Shown here piece by piece: positions 54,421 through 64,000 of a stretch of 64,000 bases of DNA; the stretch's first letter is position 1, and each line of letters opens with the position of its first letter. Position numbers and translations under genes: made by a program. The stretch is from Pogostemon cablin (taxonomy: Eukaryota; Streptophyta; Magnoliopsida; Lamiales; Lamiaceae), in contig CM042965.1 of assembly GCA_023678885.1 (NCBI GenBank), positions 32,655,777-32,719,776 on the forward strand, written 5' to 3'. The notes under the pieces were generated by a model, which ran no database searches, was not told the origin of the DNA, and saw nothing but the letters and a program-made list of their open reading frames with translations.

Positions 54421-54975
54421 TAATTCACACCACAATTATGATCAAGAATGGATTGAAATGTACTTAAAACACCACCAAACATACCAAAGCTAAACTAACT
54501 CATGAGAAAATTTTCAAAATTGACCATTTTACAAGACAACACAAGACACATGTTTCATCACACACTAAAGCATAAACAAGGTATAAGTCACAGCACACAC
54601 TCTCCCTTCAAACTTAAATCGAAATAAATTAAGAATTAAGTTTGCAAAAAGTGGTGAGACATACCCTTGTTGTTTCCATCAATGTTTTTCATGAACCTTC
54701 TTCCTGATGACTCTTGTGCATCCTTGTAATTTGTATGATCAAGTATGACCACCGCACAACCTCCCCCCAAACTTAAATTAACACAAGTGTTAAAATTTAA
54801 GTTTGTAAAGAGTGGTGTGACATACATCATCATTTTCATCCTTAGTCTCCTTGTCTTCCATCTTATGCATTTTCCTCATGAGCTTAACCACCTTCTCACC
54901 AAATCTTCAAGAAAACTAACAAACACAACAAAAAGAAAATAAAATCTATACTACTCTACATACAAACAAAGAAGA
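54421..54975 (-). other. Element C post-pol spacer with two internal purine-tract-like motifs
   Basis: Matches 22,900-23,285 of A. Minus-strand purine tracts correspond to plus-strand ctctcccttcaaacttaaat (about 54,600) and ctccccccaaacttaaatt (about 54,761). Confidence 0.75.
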
Positions 54976-56421
54976 TTAGGAAGAGAGAGTATCCACATAC
55001 ACTATCTCCTTTTGAGAAGGAGATAGGTAATGCTTCACTCTATGACCATTTACCACAAACTCATTATTTGGACTCTTGAGCTTCAATGTATGTCCATTCA
55101 ACACTTCAAGCACTTTATATGGCCCCATCCATTTAGACTTAAGCTTTCCGGGAAACAACTTAAGCCTCGAATTGAATACAAGAACTTTGTCCCCCGGAGC
55201 AAACGTCTTTTCCTTCACTTTAGCATCATGTCATCTCTTCATATTCTCCTTGTATATGATCGAGTTATCAAATGCTCTTCCTCAAAACTCCTCCAACTCG
55301 ACTAACTTCAACAACCTCGCTTAACCACTCTCCCTTTCATCCATATTGAGGCGTTTGATAGCCCACAAAGCACGGTGTTCCAATTTCACGGGGAGATGAC
55401 AAGCTTTGCCATAAACTAATTGATATGGTGACACACCAAGAATAGTCTTAAAAGCCGTCCGATAAGCCCATAAGGCATCATCAAGCTTGTCCAACCAATC
55501 CTTCCTCTCTCCATTGATTGTCTTCTCCAAAACTAACTTGATTTGGCGGTTTGAAACCTTCGTCAAACCATTTCTTGAGGGTGGTAGGGTGTAGCCACTC
55601 GATACTTGACTCTATATCTCTTCAACAAATTCTCCATCAAATTATTGACAAAGTGTTATCCTCCATCACTCACTAAAGCTAGTGGAACTCCAAACCTAGA
55701 AAAAATACTTTTTCAAGAACCTTTGCACAATCAAAGCATCATTTGTCTTCGTGGGGATTGCCTCAACCCACTTTGGCACATAATCCACGGCTAGCAAGAT
55801 GTACACATATCCTTTTGAAGAGGGAATTGGTTCCATAAAGTCGATGCCCCATACATCAAATATTTCCACATAAATTCTCAAGGTCATAGGCATTTCATCT
55901 CTCTTACCTATTTTCCCTATTTTTTGGCATCTATCACACTTAGCCACAAACTTCTTTGCATCTTTAAACAATGTTGGCCAATAGAACCCCGATTGTAAAA
56001 CTTTAGCCCCTGTCTTTTGATGAACGAAGTGACCTCCACACAAAGATGAATGACAAAGTTCAAGAATTCCCAATACTTCTTCTTCGGCCATACATCTTCT
56101 TATTACTCCATCATTACAAATTTTAAACAAATATGGCTCATCCCACAAATACTTCTTTACTTCCACATGAAACTTCTTCTCCTTATACTCATTAAGCAAT
56201 GTGGGCTCAATTCCATAAACAATGAAGTTAACATAATCAGCATACCAATGAGACACATTCACAATGAGAGAACACACTTGCTCAACCTCCAATAGCAAAA
56301 TTTCCTCATCCGGGAATTCATCCCCAATTGGATTCATATCCTCATTCTCACCTCCATTCTCCAACCTAGACAAATGTTCTGCGATCACATTCTCCACGCC
56401 TTTCTTATCCTTGATCACCAC
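54976..56421 (-). pseudogene. Element C integrase, frameshifted
   Basis: From 56421: NVIAEHLSRLE (end of RNase H), then the zinc-binding region GGHFVHQKTGAKVLQSGFYW and CDRCQKIGK, and the catalytic core start WGIDFMEPIPSSKGYVYILLAVDY. The segment with the second and third catalytic residues is broken between about 55,695 and 55,567. It resumes with VSNRQIKLVLEKTI, CHLPVKLEHRALWAIKRLN, and the C-terminal domain KSKWMGPYKVLEVLNGHTLKL...NGHRVKHYLSPSQKE, ending near 54,976. Homologous to A throughout; at least two frameshifts. Confidence 0.88.
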
Positions 56422-57887
56422 ATCAAATTCCTACAAAAGCAACACCCAATGGATTAAATGAGGTTTAACATCTTTCTTACCCATGAGGTACTTTATAGTC
56501 GCGTGATCCGTGTAAACAATCGATTATGTTCCAACCAAGTATGGGCGAAACTTCTCAAGAACATACACTACGGCTAAAAATTCCTTCTCTGTTGTGGTAT
56601 AATTGACTTGGCATGAATTTAATGTCTTCGACGCATAATAGATTTCTCTAAACTTCTTCTCCCTTGTTTGCCCCAACACCACTCCGATGGATTGATCGCT
56701 AGCATCACAATGCAATTCAAATTGCAAGCTTCAATTCGGAGTGACGAGTATTGGCGATGAAGTGAGAGCATCCTTAAGCACCTGAAATAATACACAACAT
56801 TCATCATTGAAGTGAAATGGACAATTTTTTTCAAGCAATTTACAAAGAGGTTTAGCAATTTTAGAAAAATCCTTAATGAAGCGTCTATAGAAGCCCGCGT
56901 GACCTAGAAACGATCTCACCCCCTTTTCACTAGTAGAAGCTTGAAGATGTTCTATGGCTATCACTTTAGCTCTATCCACTTTTAACCCATGCTTTGAGAT
57001 ATGGTGCCCCAATACTATCCCATCGGTTACCATAAAATGACACTTTTTCTAATTCAGCACAAGATTCGATTATTCACACCTCAGCAACACAATAGTGAGA
57101 TTAGTCAAACAAATATCATAAGAGGAACCATACATGGAAAAGTCATCCATAAACACCTCCATAATATTTTCAATCAAACCATCGAAGATAGCCATCATAC
57201 AATGCTGAAAAGTGGCGGGGGCATTACATAGACCAAACGGCATCATTCTAAATGCAAATGTACCATAGGGACATGTGAAAGTTGTCTTCTCTTGATCTTC
57301 TGGTGCAATCAATATTTGATTGTACCCGAAATAACCATCAAGAAAACAATAGTACTCATGTCCCGCAAGATGATCCAACATTTGGTCTATGAATGGCATG
57401 GGAAATGATCTTTACGAGTGTTTTTATTCAATTTATGATAATCAACACACACTCACCAATCCGTAATAGTTCTAGTGGCAATGTTCTCATTTGTATCAGA
57501 TCTTACAATTGTCATACCACTTTTTTTTTGCACTACATGTAAAGGACTTACATATTGACCATCACTTATTGGAAAGATTATTCCCGTATCAAGCCATTTT
57601 AATACCTCTTTTCTTACCACTTCTTGCATTATATGATTCAATCTACGTTGGTTTTGAACACAAGACTTCTCATCATTAATCAAATGAATCTTATGCATGC
57701 ACATAGATGGACTAATACCTTTTAAATCTTTAATGCTCCAACCAATAGAGGATTTATTCTCTCTTAAGACTCTTAGCAATTTTTCTAATTCTAGATCATT
57801 AAGGGAAGATGATACAATTACCGAATACGTTTCATCTTTTTCCAAGTAAGTATACTTTAAATGCTCCGGCAATGGTTTTAATTCCAC
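56422..57887 (-). pseudogene. Element C reverse transcriptase and RNase H, frameshifted
   Basis: RT fragments: QNQRRLNHIMQEVVRKEVLKW (57887-57453); FLDGYFGYNQILIAPEDQEK, FGLCNAPATFQHCM and FMDDFSMYGSS (57399-57070); VTDGIVLGHHISKHGLKVDR and FLGHAGFYRRFIKDF (57033-56731). RNase H fragments: ELHCDASDQSIGVVLGQ and YYASKTLNS, TTTEKEFLAVVYVLEKF (56727-56524). At least three frame changes and stops separate them. Catalytic residues of RT (FMDD) are still visible. Confidence 0.88.
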
Positions 57888-58556
57888 CTTATTCTTCTCT
57901 TGTACTTCCTCCTTTGGTCCTTCATCAAGTTTTTCAAACTTTGCTTCCTTTGCTTCCTCATTCGTGGTGCCCTACAAGCATTTAAACCATATAAATCATC
58001 AATCATTTCATCATTTTCCAAACAAAAAGAGGATTTAGATTTTAAAGATTCAATTGAGTAAGAATGGCTTATGATAATTTCTAACGGGTCCTTGGAGTGA
58101 AGATAGAACATATGCTCTTCAACAATATTATCCACAACCTCCAATCTTCTACATTCTTCCTTGTTCTTGGGATACCTCATAGCCTCTCTCAAAGAAAATA
58201 TCACCTCTTCTTCATTTACCCTCAAAGTAAGCTCTCCCTTCTCCACATCAATCAATGCTTTTCCCATGGCAAGAAATAGACGACCAAGTATTAATGGAAT
58301 ATTTGAATCTTCATCCATATCTAATACCACAAAATCAACGGGAAATACAAACTTGCCAACTTTGATCAACACATCTTCATCAATTCCTTTTGGATACGTC
58401 AACGATCGATCGGCTAATTGAAGTGTAACCGACGTCGGCTTAACCTCACCAATACCCAACTTCTTGAAGATTGACAACGGCATCAAATTAATGCTAGCTC
58501 CCAAATCACATAAGGCTTTGTAGTTCTCATGCTCTCCCATCTCACATGGAATAGTG
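57878..58556 (-). pseudogene. Element C aspartic protease, truncated at its N-terminal side
   Basis: CEMGEHENYKALCDLGASIN carries the active-site region, with LILGRLFLAMGKALIDV near the C-terminal block (GRLF where A has GRPF). The reading frame runs in from the inverted arm at 58576, so the first few codons are not protease. Everything upstream (gag, 5' LTR) is absent. It ends in frame overlap with the RT fragment. Confidence 0.85.
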
Positions 58557-58656
58557 AATAGGGTCGATCCGTACATATTCTACACGCCCTCCTTCTTCCG
58601 TACACACTCCGTTTGCACCACATTCATCCTCCCAAGTATACGAATCATCCACCAAG
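58557..58656 (+). other. Leader exon of the third ORF, right arm
   Basis: Begins at the junction with the C protease (gaatagggtcgatccgtac), which corresponds to the region just downstream of the TATA-like element in the left arm. Ends caccaag before the gtgagt donor. No promoter remains in this arm. Confidence 0.55.
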
Positions 58657-59372
58657 GTGAGTATTGGGGGATAGTGAGTGAAGTTTGTCAATTTTGCACA
58701 TCCAAAACACTTCTCCACATCCAATTGTCAAGAGGTATGAATTTTTGAACCCTAACTTTTAAAGTTTGATATGAATTGATTGAATTGATACATGGGCTTT
58801 GTCATTGTGTGAATTTCATATGTTTTATTGAGTGATTATCATCCATGTTTCAATTTGATTCTTGAATAAAGTTGAATTAGGGTTCATGAGGAGTAATTTG
58901 GGGATTGTGTGAGAATCATGAATTTGAGTGATTGTGTTGTGCTAATTGAAGAATTACATGAGTTTAGTGTTTATTTGTGAGGAATTAAACTTAGATATTG
59001 AGGATTTGGACCTGAGGCTATTTGAATTGAATATTGAAATTATGTTGAAACTTTATGCATGCCAAGTGTTCGATGAAATATCTAAGAGAGAATTTTGTTG
59101 GAATTTGAAAATCATATTTGAATGTTGTTTGATGATGATATAAATTGGAATTCATATGTGAGATAATGCTTAAAATTGGTTATGAATTGTTGATTAGTCA
59201 AGATGAGTGATGGTAAAGTGCCTATTATGATTTGAAATACTAATGAGGTGAATAAGTATGTTGATGCATAGTAGGTTTCATACTAAGTTGAATAACTAGG
59301 GTGGAATTTAACTAAGTGTATTAACATTCTTATTAAGGTAATTGGTTATAATTTGAGAATTATTATTTGTAG
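58657..59372 (+). other. Candidate leader intron, right arm
   Basis: Donor aag|gtgagt at 58657 and acceptor ttatttgtag ending at 59372, directly before the ATG; 716 bp, AT-rich. Conserved with the left arm (53972-53248). Confidence 0.6.
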
Positions 59373-60845
59373 ATGACCGAGAGGAGAGTTAGACCAAGGA
59401 ATGAGAACTTCATTGTGATAACCGATCCAGGGGAATTGGCTAATTTGGATGCACAGTTGATGGAAGACGGAGTACATCCGGAAAATTTTGGGGTTGAGTT
59501 TGAGGATTATTGGGGAAAGTATGTGCTCCGTTGGCAAACATTGACTCCAAAGATCAAGCCTACTTGTTTCCAAGATACGGAGATAATGAGAGGACTAGAA
59601 CTCGAGGAGGATTTGAGGAAGCTATTCCATTTTTCTCAGATGGAAGCATTCTTTGACAAGAGGCCACCAACCTACTTCCACTTAACTGCAGAATTTATGA
59701 GCACATTGCAAGTTAAGAAGGATCGGAATAGGTTACCTATTTGGGTGACATTCCAGTTAGATAATGTATTGAGAGAAAAGGTTCCCCTGGTTGTGTTGAA
59801 TGAGTGTTTTGGTTGTCCACCATGTCCGAACCATCAAAGTTTTTATGAAGTTGGTGGTTTCAACCAACAAGAATGGTGGAAGAGCTTGGTGAATGATGGG
59901 ACGAAAATAGCAGAATACGTCCCTAGTGCTTCAAAAGGGACTGCAATCCAGAACCCAGTGATGAAATACTTGGAGAAGATTGTCTCAAATATCATCTTAT
60001 GGAGGTTTGAAGGTGGAGCTGTTGGAGAGAAGCAGCTTTACATCATGTTTTGCATCTACAATGAGCGACCGCTGAACGTTGCAGCACACTTTGTGCATCA
60101 TGCGGAGAGAGATGCTAAGAGACAATCTTCTCAAGGTCTAATGCTAGGAGGGATGATCACTATGATAGCTCAAGGATTGGGAGTTAATGTGGCAGGTACG
60201 GAGAATCGGATGGTGAGTGAAGGGCTGAACTACCAACAGTTGATGAGGATGGAGTTCTTGACCACAGTTGGGAATCAATATTGTCTGAGGCAGGAAAAGA
60301 GAGCTTCATTTTCCTTGCCAACTCCAGAGCTCACTACGGTCTACACTAGAAGGAGGCTTGCCAACTTGGAAATTGCTAGTGCGAATCACTCAAAGGTCGT
60401 GAGAGCTTTCTATAGGAGAAATCGTGATGAAGTGGAAGAGTATCTAAGACAGTTGAGAGTGGAAGAGAACCTCGAGCTAGCTAACTTGAGAGCCGAGCCA
60501 GTGCCAATGGAAGGAGATGAGCAAGGAGAACAACTGGAGCAAGTAGAGTTTGAAGAGCAGGGCCCTGATCCACTACAGTTCGAGGAAGAAGAGCATCAGC
60601 CGCCAGTGGGACCTGAGCAAGGGAATGATAGATGGAATTACATGATGGATGAGGTGCGAGATATGAGGCACGTACAGCAGACTTACGGAGCACAGATCAG
60701 GGAGATCCGAGAGATCCAGCAGGAGCATGGAGCGCATATTCAAGAGCTCAGAGCTGGACAGCGTCAGAGGGAATATTATGAGGAGCGATCACGGGTGCGC
60801 GCCAACAACATGGAGGAGATGCTAACGATGATGTTCAATTTCTAA
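59373..60845 (+). CDS. ATHILA ORF1-like third-gene protein, open 490 codons
   Basis: The protein starts MTERRVRPRNENFIVITDPG directly after a candidate splice acceptor, matching the left-arm start. The central region (about residues 75-290) has the layout of the plant ATHILA ORF-1 family: PPTYFHLTAEFMSTLQV, IWVTFQLDNVLRE, NPVMKYLEKIVSNIILWRFE, KQLYIMFCIYNERPLNVA, LMLGGMITMIAQGLGVN. A glutamate-rich acidic segment follows (about 370-410), then a C-terminal coiled coil with near-repeats QQTYGAQIREIREI and QQEHGAHIQELRAG. There is no signal peptide or membrane segment, so an envelope role is not supported despite the env-like position after pol in element C. The function of this family is unknown. 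The stop taa may be recent, because the left copy has cag there and reads about 20 codons further. Confidence 0.8.
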   Translation: MTERRVRPRNENFIVITDPGELANLDAQLMEDGVHPENFGVEFEDYWGKYVLRWQTLTPKIKPTCFQDTEIMRGLELEEDLRKLFHFSQMEAFFDKRPPTYFHLTAEFMSTLQVKKDRNRLPIWVTFQLDNVLREKVPLVVLNECFGCPPCPNHQSFYEVGGFNQQEWWKSLVNDGTKIAEYVPSASKGTAIQNPVMKYLEKIVSNIILWRFEGGAVGEKQLYIMFCIYNERPLNVAAHFVHHAERDAKRQSSQGLMLGGMITMIAQGLGVNVAGTENRMVSEGLNYQQLMRMEFLTTVGNQYCLRQEKRASFSLPTPELTTVYTRRRLANLEIASANHSKVVRAFYRRNRDEVEEYLRQLRVEENLELANLRAEPVPMEGDEQGEQLEQVEFEEQGPDPLQFEEEEHQPPVGPEQGNDRWNYMMDEVRDMRHVQQTYGAQIREIREIQQEHGAHIQELRAGQRQREYYEERSRVRANNMEEMLTMMFNF

Positions 60846-62496
60846 TTCCCCGGATCTCCTCGTGCATACATTCCATGGAATGCCTATTATCTACCTCCAC
60901 CTCCAGAGCCAGAGCCATGAAGGGAGTACTTTGAGTGCTCGGCACTTTTGTTCATTCATTTTAGCTATAATTAGACTTTTTGAAGTATTTTTGAATTAGA
61001 TTTGATGTGGTAAATTGGATTGTACTTAAATTATTTGTTTTTGGGAGGTTTCCTTTATTTTGGGTTTTTATTTTAGTTTTATGCGATTTACTTTTTGTTA
61101 TTTTTTGTAATTTGGTTTGATTTTTATTGTTTGGATGTGATGGGAATTTGATTTTTATTGTTATGGATGTGAATTAATGTGTTGGTACTTTTTGATGGAT
61201 GATTTGGTTTATGCATGTTATATGTTTTTGTATTGTTTGGTGAGTTTTCTTTGATCATTGTGGTGTTTGTTGTTATTTTTATTCTTGTAGGGATGGTTTG
61301 GTGGTATGTTTTTTGGGAAGGAGTTGAGTAACTTTTGAATATGAGTTATAATGCATTGTTCATGATGAGTGATGGCAAGCATGTTAATGGTTTCTACTTG
61401 TTGAAATTGTGACATGAATTATATAATTTGTTCAATTTTTAGAAGTATGAAGGATAATTATGTTTCTTTTGGTCCAAGCAAAAGCTTGTGAGACTAGAGC
61501 CTCAACCGTGCCTCCATGGTTAATTCTTGAAGAGAGGACCGGTTGAACTTAGACAAACTAGAACTTGCTCATGGACTATAGGAATGAAGCCCGAATGGTG
61601 GAATTTGTGAAATGATCTTAGGCCATCCTTGATGAATGAAGTCATAGCCATAAAAATTTTCTTACCAAAAACATTATCCCTAGTAAGCCACTTTGAGCAT
61701 ATAAGCCTTTTCTTTGTGATTCAAGCACAATACAAGCTTTTAAAACCTACTTGAGCCTTATATATATATAAACTAAGTGTGGGTGATTGAGGAGATGATA
61801 GTTTACAAGGTTTGATATGAGAATTATACTAGAAAATAAAGGAAATGGTAAACAAGCAAGAAAAGGATGAAAAGAGCTAAAGCAAATATACATGCGACCT
61901 CAAAACAAGAAAAAAATGAGCAAATCAACAAAAATGAGCTCATGGAATTCAAAAGTAGAAAGAAAGGAAGCATGCAAAAATCAAGAGAAGCTCAAGAAAT
62001 CCAAGGAATGATAATGGATAGTGCTTATGATTAAAGAAGAGAGTAAAGGAAGCTTAAAAGTAAGTAAGTTGGAGAAAGGTATCATCTCTTAAATTACTTA
62101 CACTTTATTAGTCACTATTAATCCAAAAGATAAAGACCTTTTTATCACTTACTGAAACTAGGGTGGCTTGTGAACATAGTCCATGAGCAAGCCTTTGGTG
62201 TGTCAGTTTTAACCTGTTGATGGGTGATGATCAAAACCCCACTCCATAGAGTGTTGAGTGAATTTGAGATCCTATGAGAGGCTTGGATTGAAAGGGATTT
62301 GATTACTCTTTTGTCATTCTTAAGATTGAATTTGTTAATCTTTAATGTTATAAGTTTGATGAGGTAGTGATACTTAATGTGAATTGTGTAATCCTTAATA
62401 CTTGTGATGTGTTGTGGTTTATGTTCTTTAGATGTTTTCTAGGTGAAAATTACTCCTCTTGTTTATCATTTTTCATTGTTCGAAGACAAACAATAC
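60846..62496 (+). other. Copy D spacer between third ORF and polypurine tract
   Basis: No gene; aligns with 51272-49687 in reverse. Includes the former C-terminal codons just after the stop (ending ccagagccatga). Confidence 0.75.
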
Positions 62497-62512
62497 CTTA
62501 AGTTTGGGGGGT
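62497..62512 (+). other. Polypurine tract of copy D
   Basis: cttaagtttggggggt adjoining the LTR start tgatcgttgtc at 62513. Confidence 0.88.
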
Positions 62513-62774
62513 TGATCGTTGTCATTTTCACCTAGATTTTAGTTTTGTTATTTGTGTATTTTTGGATGTTTTTATCCGTATTTGTGTTACTTTTGGTGGA
62601 GTTATTGTTATTTTGAGGAATGTGGTATGATTTCATAGAATTATGTAAATGAGCTTAAATATGTGTAAAACGGGTCAAGAAATGGATAAAAACAGAGTCG
62701 AGAGCGAAATAGAGTCGGAAGGACACAGCCTGCTTGTAGACGGGCCATGTGCGGAACACGGCCCTGTAACAAGT
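62513..62774 (+). repeat. Copy D LTR fragment (262 bp)
   Basis: Same sequence and same truncation point as 49670-49408. Confidence 0.8.
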
Positions 62775-63439
62775 ATAAGTTCTCATCACACAAGTGATTA
62801 TCATCATTCTATATACATGATGAGCGTTTTCTAAAATTTATTATTTCATTCTATATACATGATGAGCGTTTTCTCAACACAAAAAATTAATCCTCAAGTA
62901 TAAGGATATCAATTGTAGTTTCTATAGGTGATCAAGTGATTATCGTACCCAAAGAATGGATTATTATTAATTCAGTTATATTCTAATGAATTGAGATTAT
63001 GTTGGCAATTTATTTGTGGTGATTAAATAACTAAATAACAAGTAATTAAAATAGCAAATAAAGTAAACAAGCAATAGAGATAATACGACTGTGATCAAGT
63101 GAGGAATTAGGTAGTTCTTCGGGTCATCCATCTTTACTTATTAGTCTCTCTTCCATGCGTTGATGTCCGACTCTACCTTGTGGTTTGTGGACACATCACT
63201 AAACCATGCAAGTTCACTCTATAGACACAAGTATACATGCGTATGGCACGTGTGAATATCCTCGAAGCAAGAGATATAATTCATCCCCCTTTCTAGGTAC
63301 TATCAGTATTAATTATTTCCCGTGCACTTAGTACTCTAACCCAATATGATCTCCCTTTATAGGTACTATGAAGTTATACTCGTTATCCTACTTATTAACC
63401 CGAATATTATTCAATTAACAAGTATTTACATAAGATAGT
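62775..63439 (+). repeat. Segment X, right-arm copy
   Basis: Reverse of 49407-48744, including two copies of cattctatatacatgatgag (62804 and 62845) and then aggatatcaattgtag. Confidence 0.75.
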
Positions 63440-64000
63440 TGATCGTTGTCATTTTCACCTAAATTTTAGTGTTGTTATTTATGTATTTTTTGATGTTTTT
63501 ATCTGTATTTGTGTTACTTTTGGTGGAGTTATTGTTTTTTTTGAGGAATGTGGTATGATTTCATAGAATTGTGTAAATGAGCTTAAATATATGTAAAACA
63601 GTTCAAGAAATGGACAAAAATGGAGTCAGGAGCGAAACAGAGTCGGAAGGACACAGTCTGCTTGTACACTGGCCGTATGCGGAACACGGCCCTGTAACAA
63701 GTGATCGTGTATTGTCATCAGAAATCACTGCTCGCTCAGGAGTATGGTCGTGCGTTGGTGCACGGACCGTGCGTTGCTGCACGCCCCGTGTGCAGAGCAC
63801 GGTCCTGTAAGAAGAAATCGTGTACTTACATAAAAAAACGCTGCACAACCACGACCAAGGCCGTGTACTGCAGCTCGAGCAGTGTCCGAAAGCAGGCACA
63901 ATACGCCGAAGTAGGTGTGCCCTACACGGGCCGTGTGCTGCTACACGGGCTGTGTAGGTAAAAAACCTGTGCAGTTTTTAGAATATTCTGTAAGCTTCTA
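63440..64000 (+). mobile_element. LTR, right-arm counterpart of LTR H, cut by window end
   Basis: Starts tgatcgttgtcattttcacc. Its hairpin word array (63640-63960) is longer than in LTR H, with words such as cgtgcgttggtgcacgg and acgggccgtgtgctg. Confidence 0.78.

Larger units (their letters stand above)
49408..58556 (-). mobile_element. Element C: Athila-type element with pol and a third ORF, 5' part missing
   Basis: Minus-strand order: protease (from 58556), RT, RNase H, integrase (to 54976), 0.5-kb spacer with two purine-tract-like motifs, hairpin promoter block, TATA, leader, candidate intron, ATHILA ORF1-like gene (53247-51273), 1.6-kb spacer, polypurine tract, truncated 3' LTR (49670-49408). 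The post-pol spacer aligns with that of A on both sides of the third gene, so this is one coherent element. Gag and the 5' LTR are missing; protease is joined at 58556 to the inverted arm. All genes are damaged. Confidence 0.8.
58557..64000 (+). repeat. Right arm of a large inverted repeat (copy D of the element C 3' half)
   Basis: Read on the plus strand, this arm repeats the minus-strand sequence from 54072 outward: leader, candidate intron, third ORF, spacer, polypurine tract, 263-bp LTR fragment, segment X and a second LTR. The truncation point of the LTR and the internal 41-bp duplication of X are shared, so the two arms descend from one composite. Amino-acid identity in the sampled ORF part is near 88 percent by eye. 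The arm runs off the window. Confidence 0.85.

Noticed and set aside
59373..60845. Retroviral-type envelope protein
   Set aside because: The gene sits after pol, but no signal peptide, membrane segment or cleavage site is visible; it resembles the ATHILA ORF-1 family instead.

Overview
This window is plant nuclear DNA made almost entirely of transposable elements. I see no host protein gene, rRNA gene, functional tRNA gene or CRISPR array. Evidence for a flowering plant, probably a eudicot: Athila-type Ty3/gypsy retrotransposons with a tRNA-Asp-like primer site, a Ty1/copia element primed by initiator tRNA-Met, a CACTA end (CACTACAAAAAAC), a Stowaway MITE (CTCCCTCCGTCCC), a tRNA-derived SINE and a Helitron helicase relic. 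The species cannot be named from sequence alone. The density and nesting suggest pericentromeric or other heterochromatic DNA.

Layout. 1-905: GGTTCAACC/ACCGG-rich non-autonomous DNA element inserted in an old minus-strand gag-pro relic. 1264-5262: an LTR with a 534-bp internal tandem duplication beside a broken gag. 6770-26521: element A, a nearly complete Athila-type element on the plus strand (TSD tggat), with gag, protease, RT, RNase H and integrase, carrying one frameshift and two in-frame stops. Nested inside its RT/RNase H region is element B (12426-20729, minus strand, TSD accgc), which has an intact gag-protease gene and no RT or integrase. 26705-28218: solo-LTR-like sequence. 29036-38655: another Athila-type LTR, split by a complete but coding-dead copia element (29405-37692, TSD cagat) and truncated by a CACTA end fragment (to 39933). 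40-46 kb: AT-rich DNA with MITEs, a SINE, minisatellites and a Helitron relic. 46248-49407: stacked LTR pieces.

47.3-64 kb is the most unusual part. A minus-strand Athila-type element C runs protease-RT-RNase H-integrase, then a hairpin-rich internal promoter-like block, a leader with a candidate intron, an ATHILA ORF1-like third gene in the post-pol (env) position, a spacer, a polypurine tract and a 3' LTR. Its 3' half, from the leader outward through two further LTR fragments, is repeated in inverted orientation at 58557-64000, where the third gene is an open 490-codon reading frame. The arms are more than 5 kb, with a 4.5-kb spacer holding the C pol gene.

How the parts relate: A, B, C and D share the primer site where it is preserved (A and B), purine-tract motifs, post-pol spacer sequence and a GC-rich ACACGGCC/GGCCGTGT hairpin module upstream of a TATA box. 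A could have supplied RT and integrase in trans; B keeps only the structural gene; C and D keep the third gene that A has lost. All functional statements come from family resemblance and visible motifs; boundaries given as 'about' were judged by eye.
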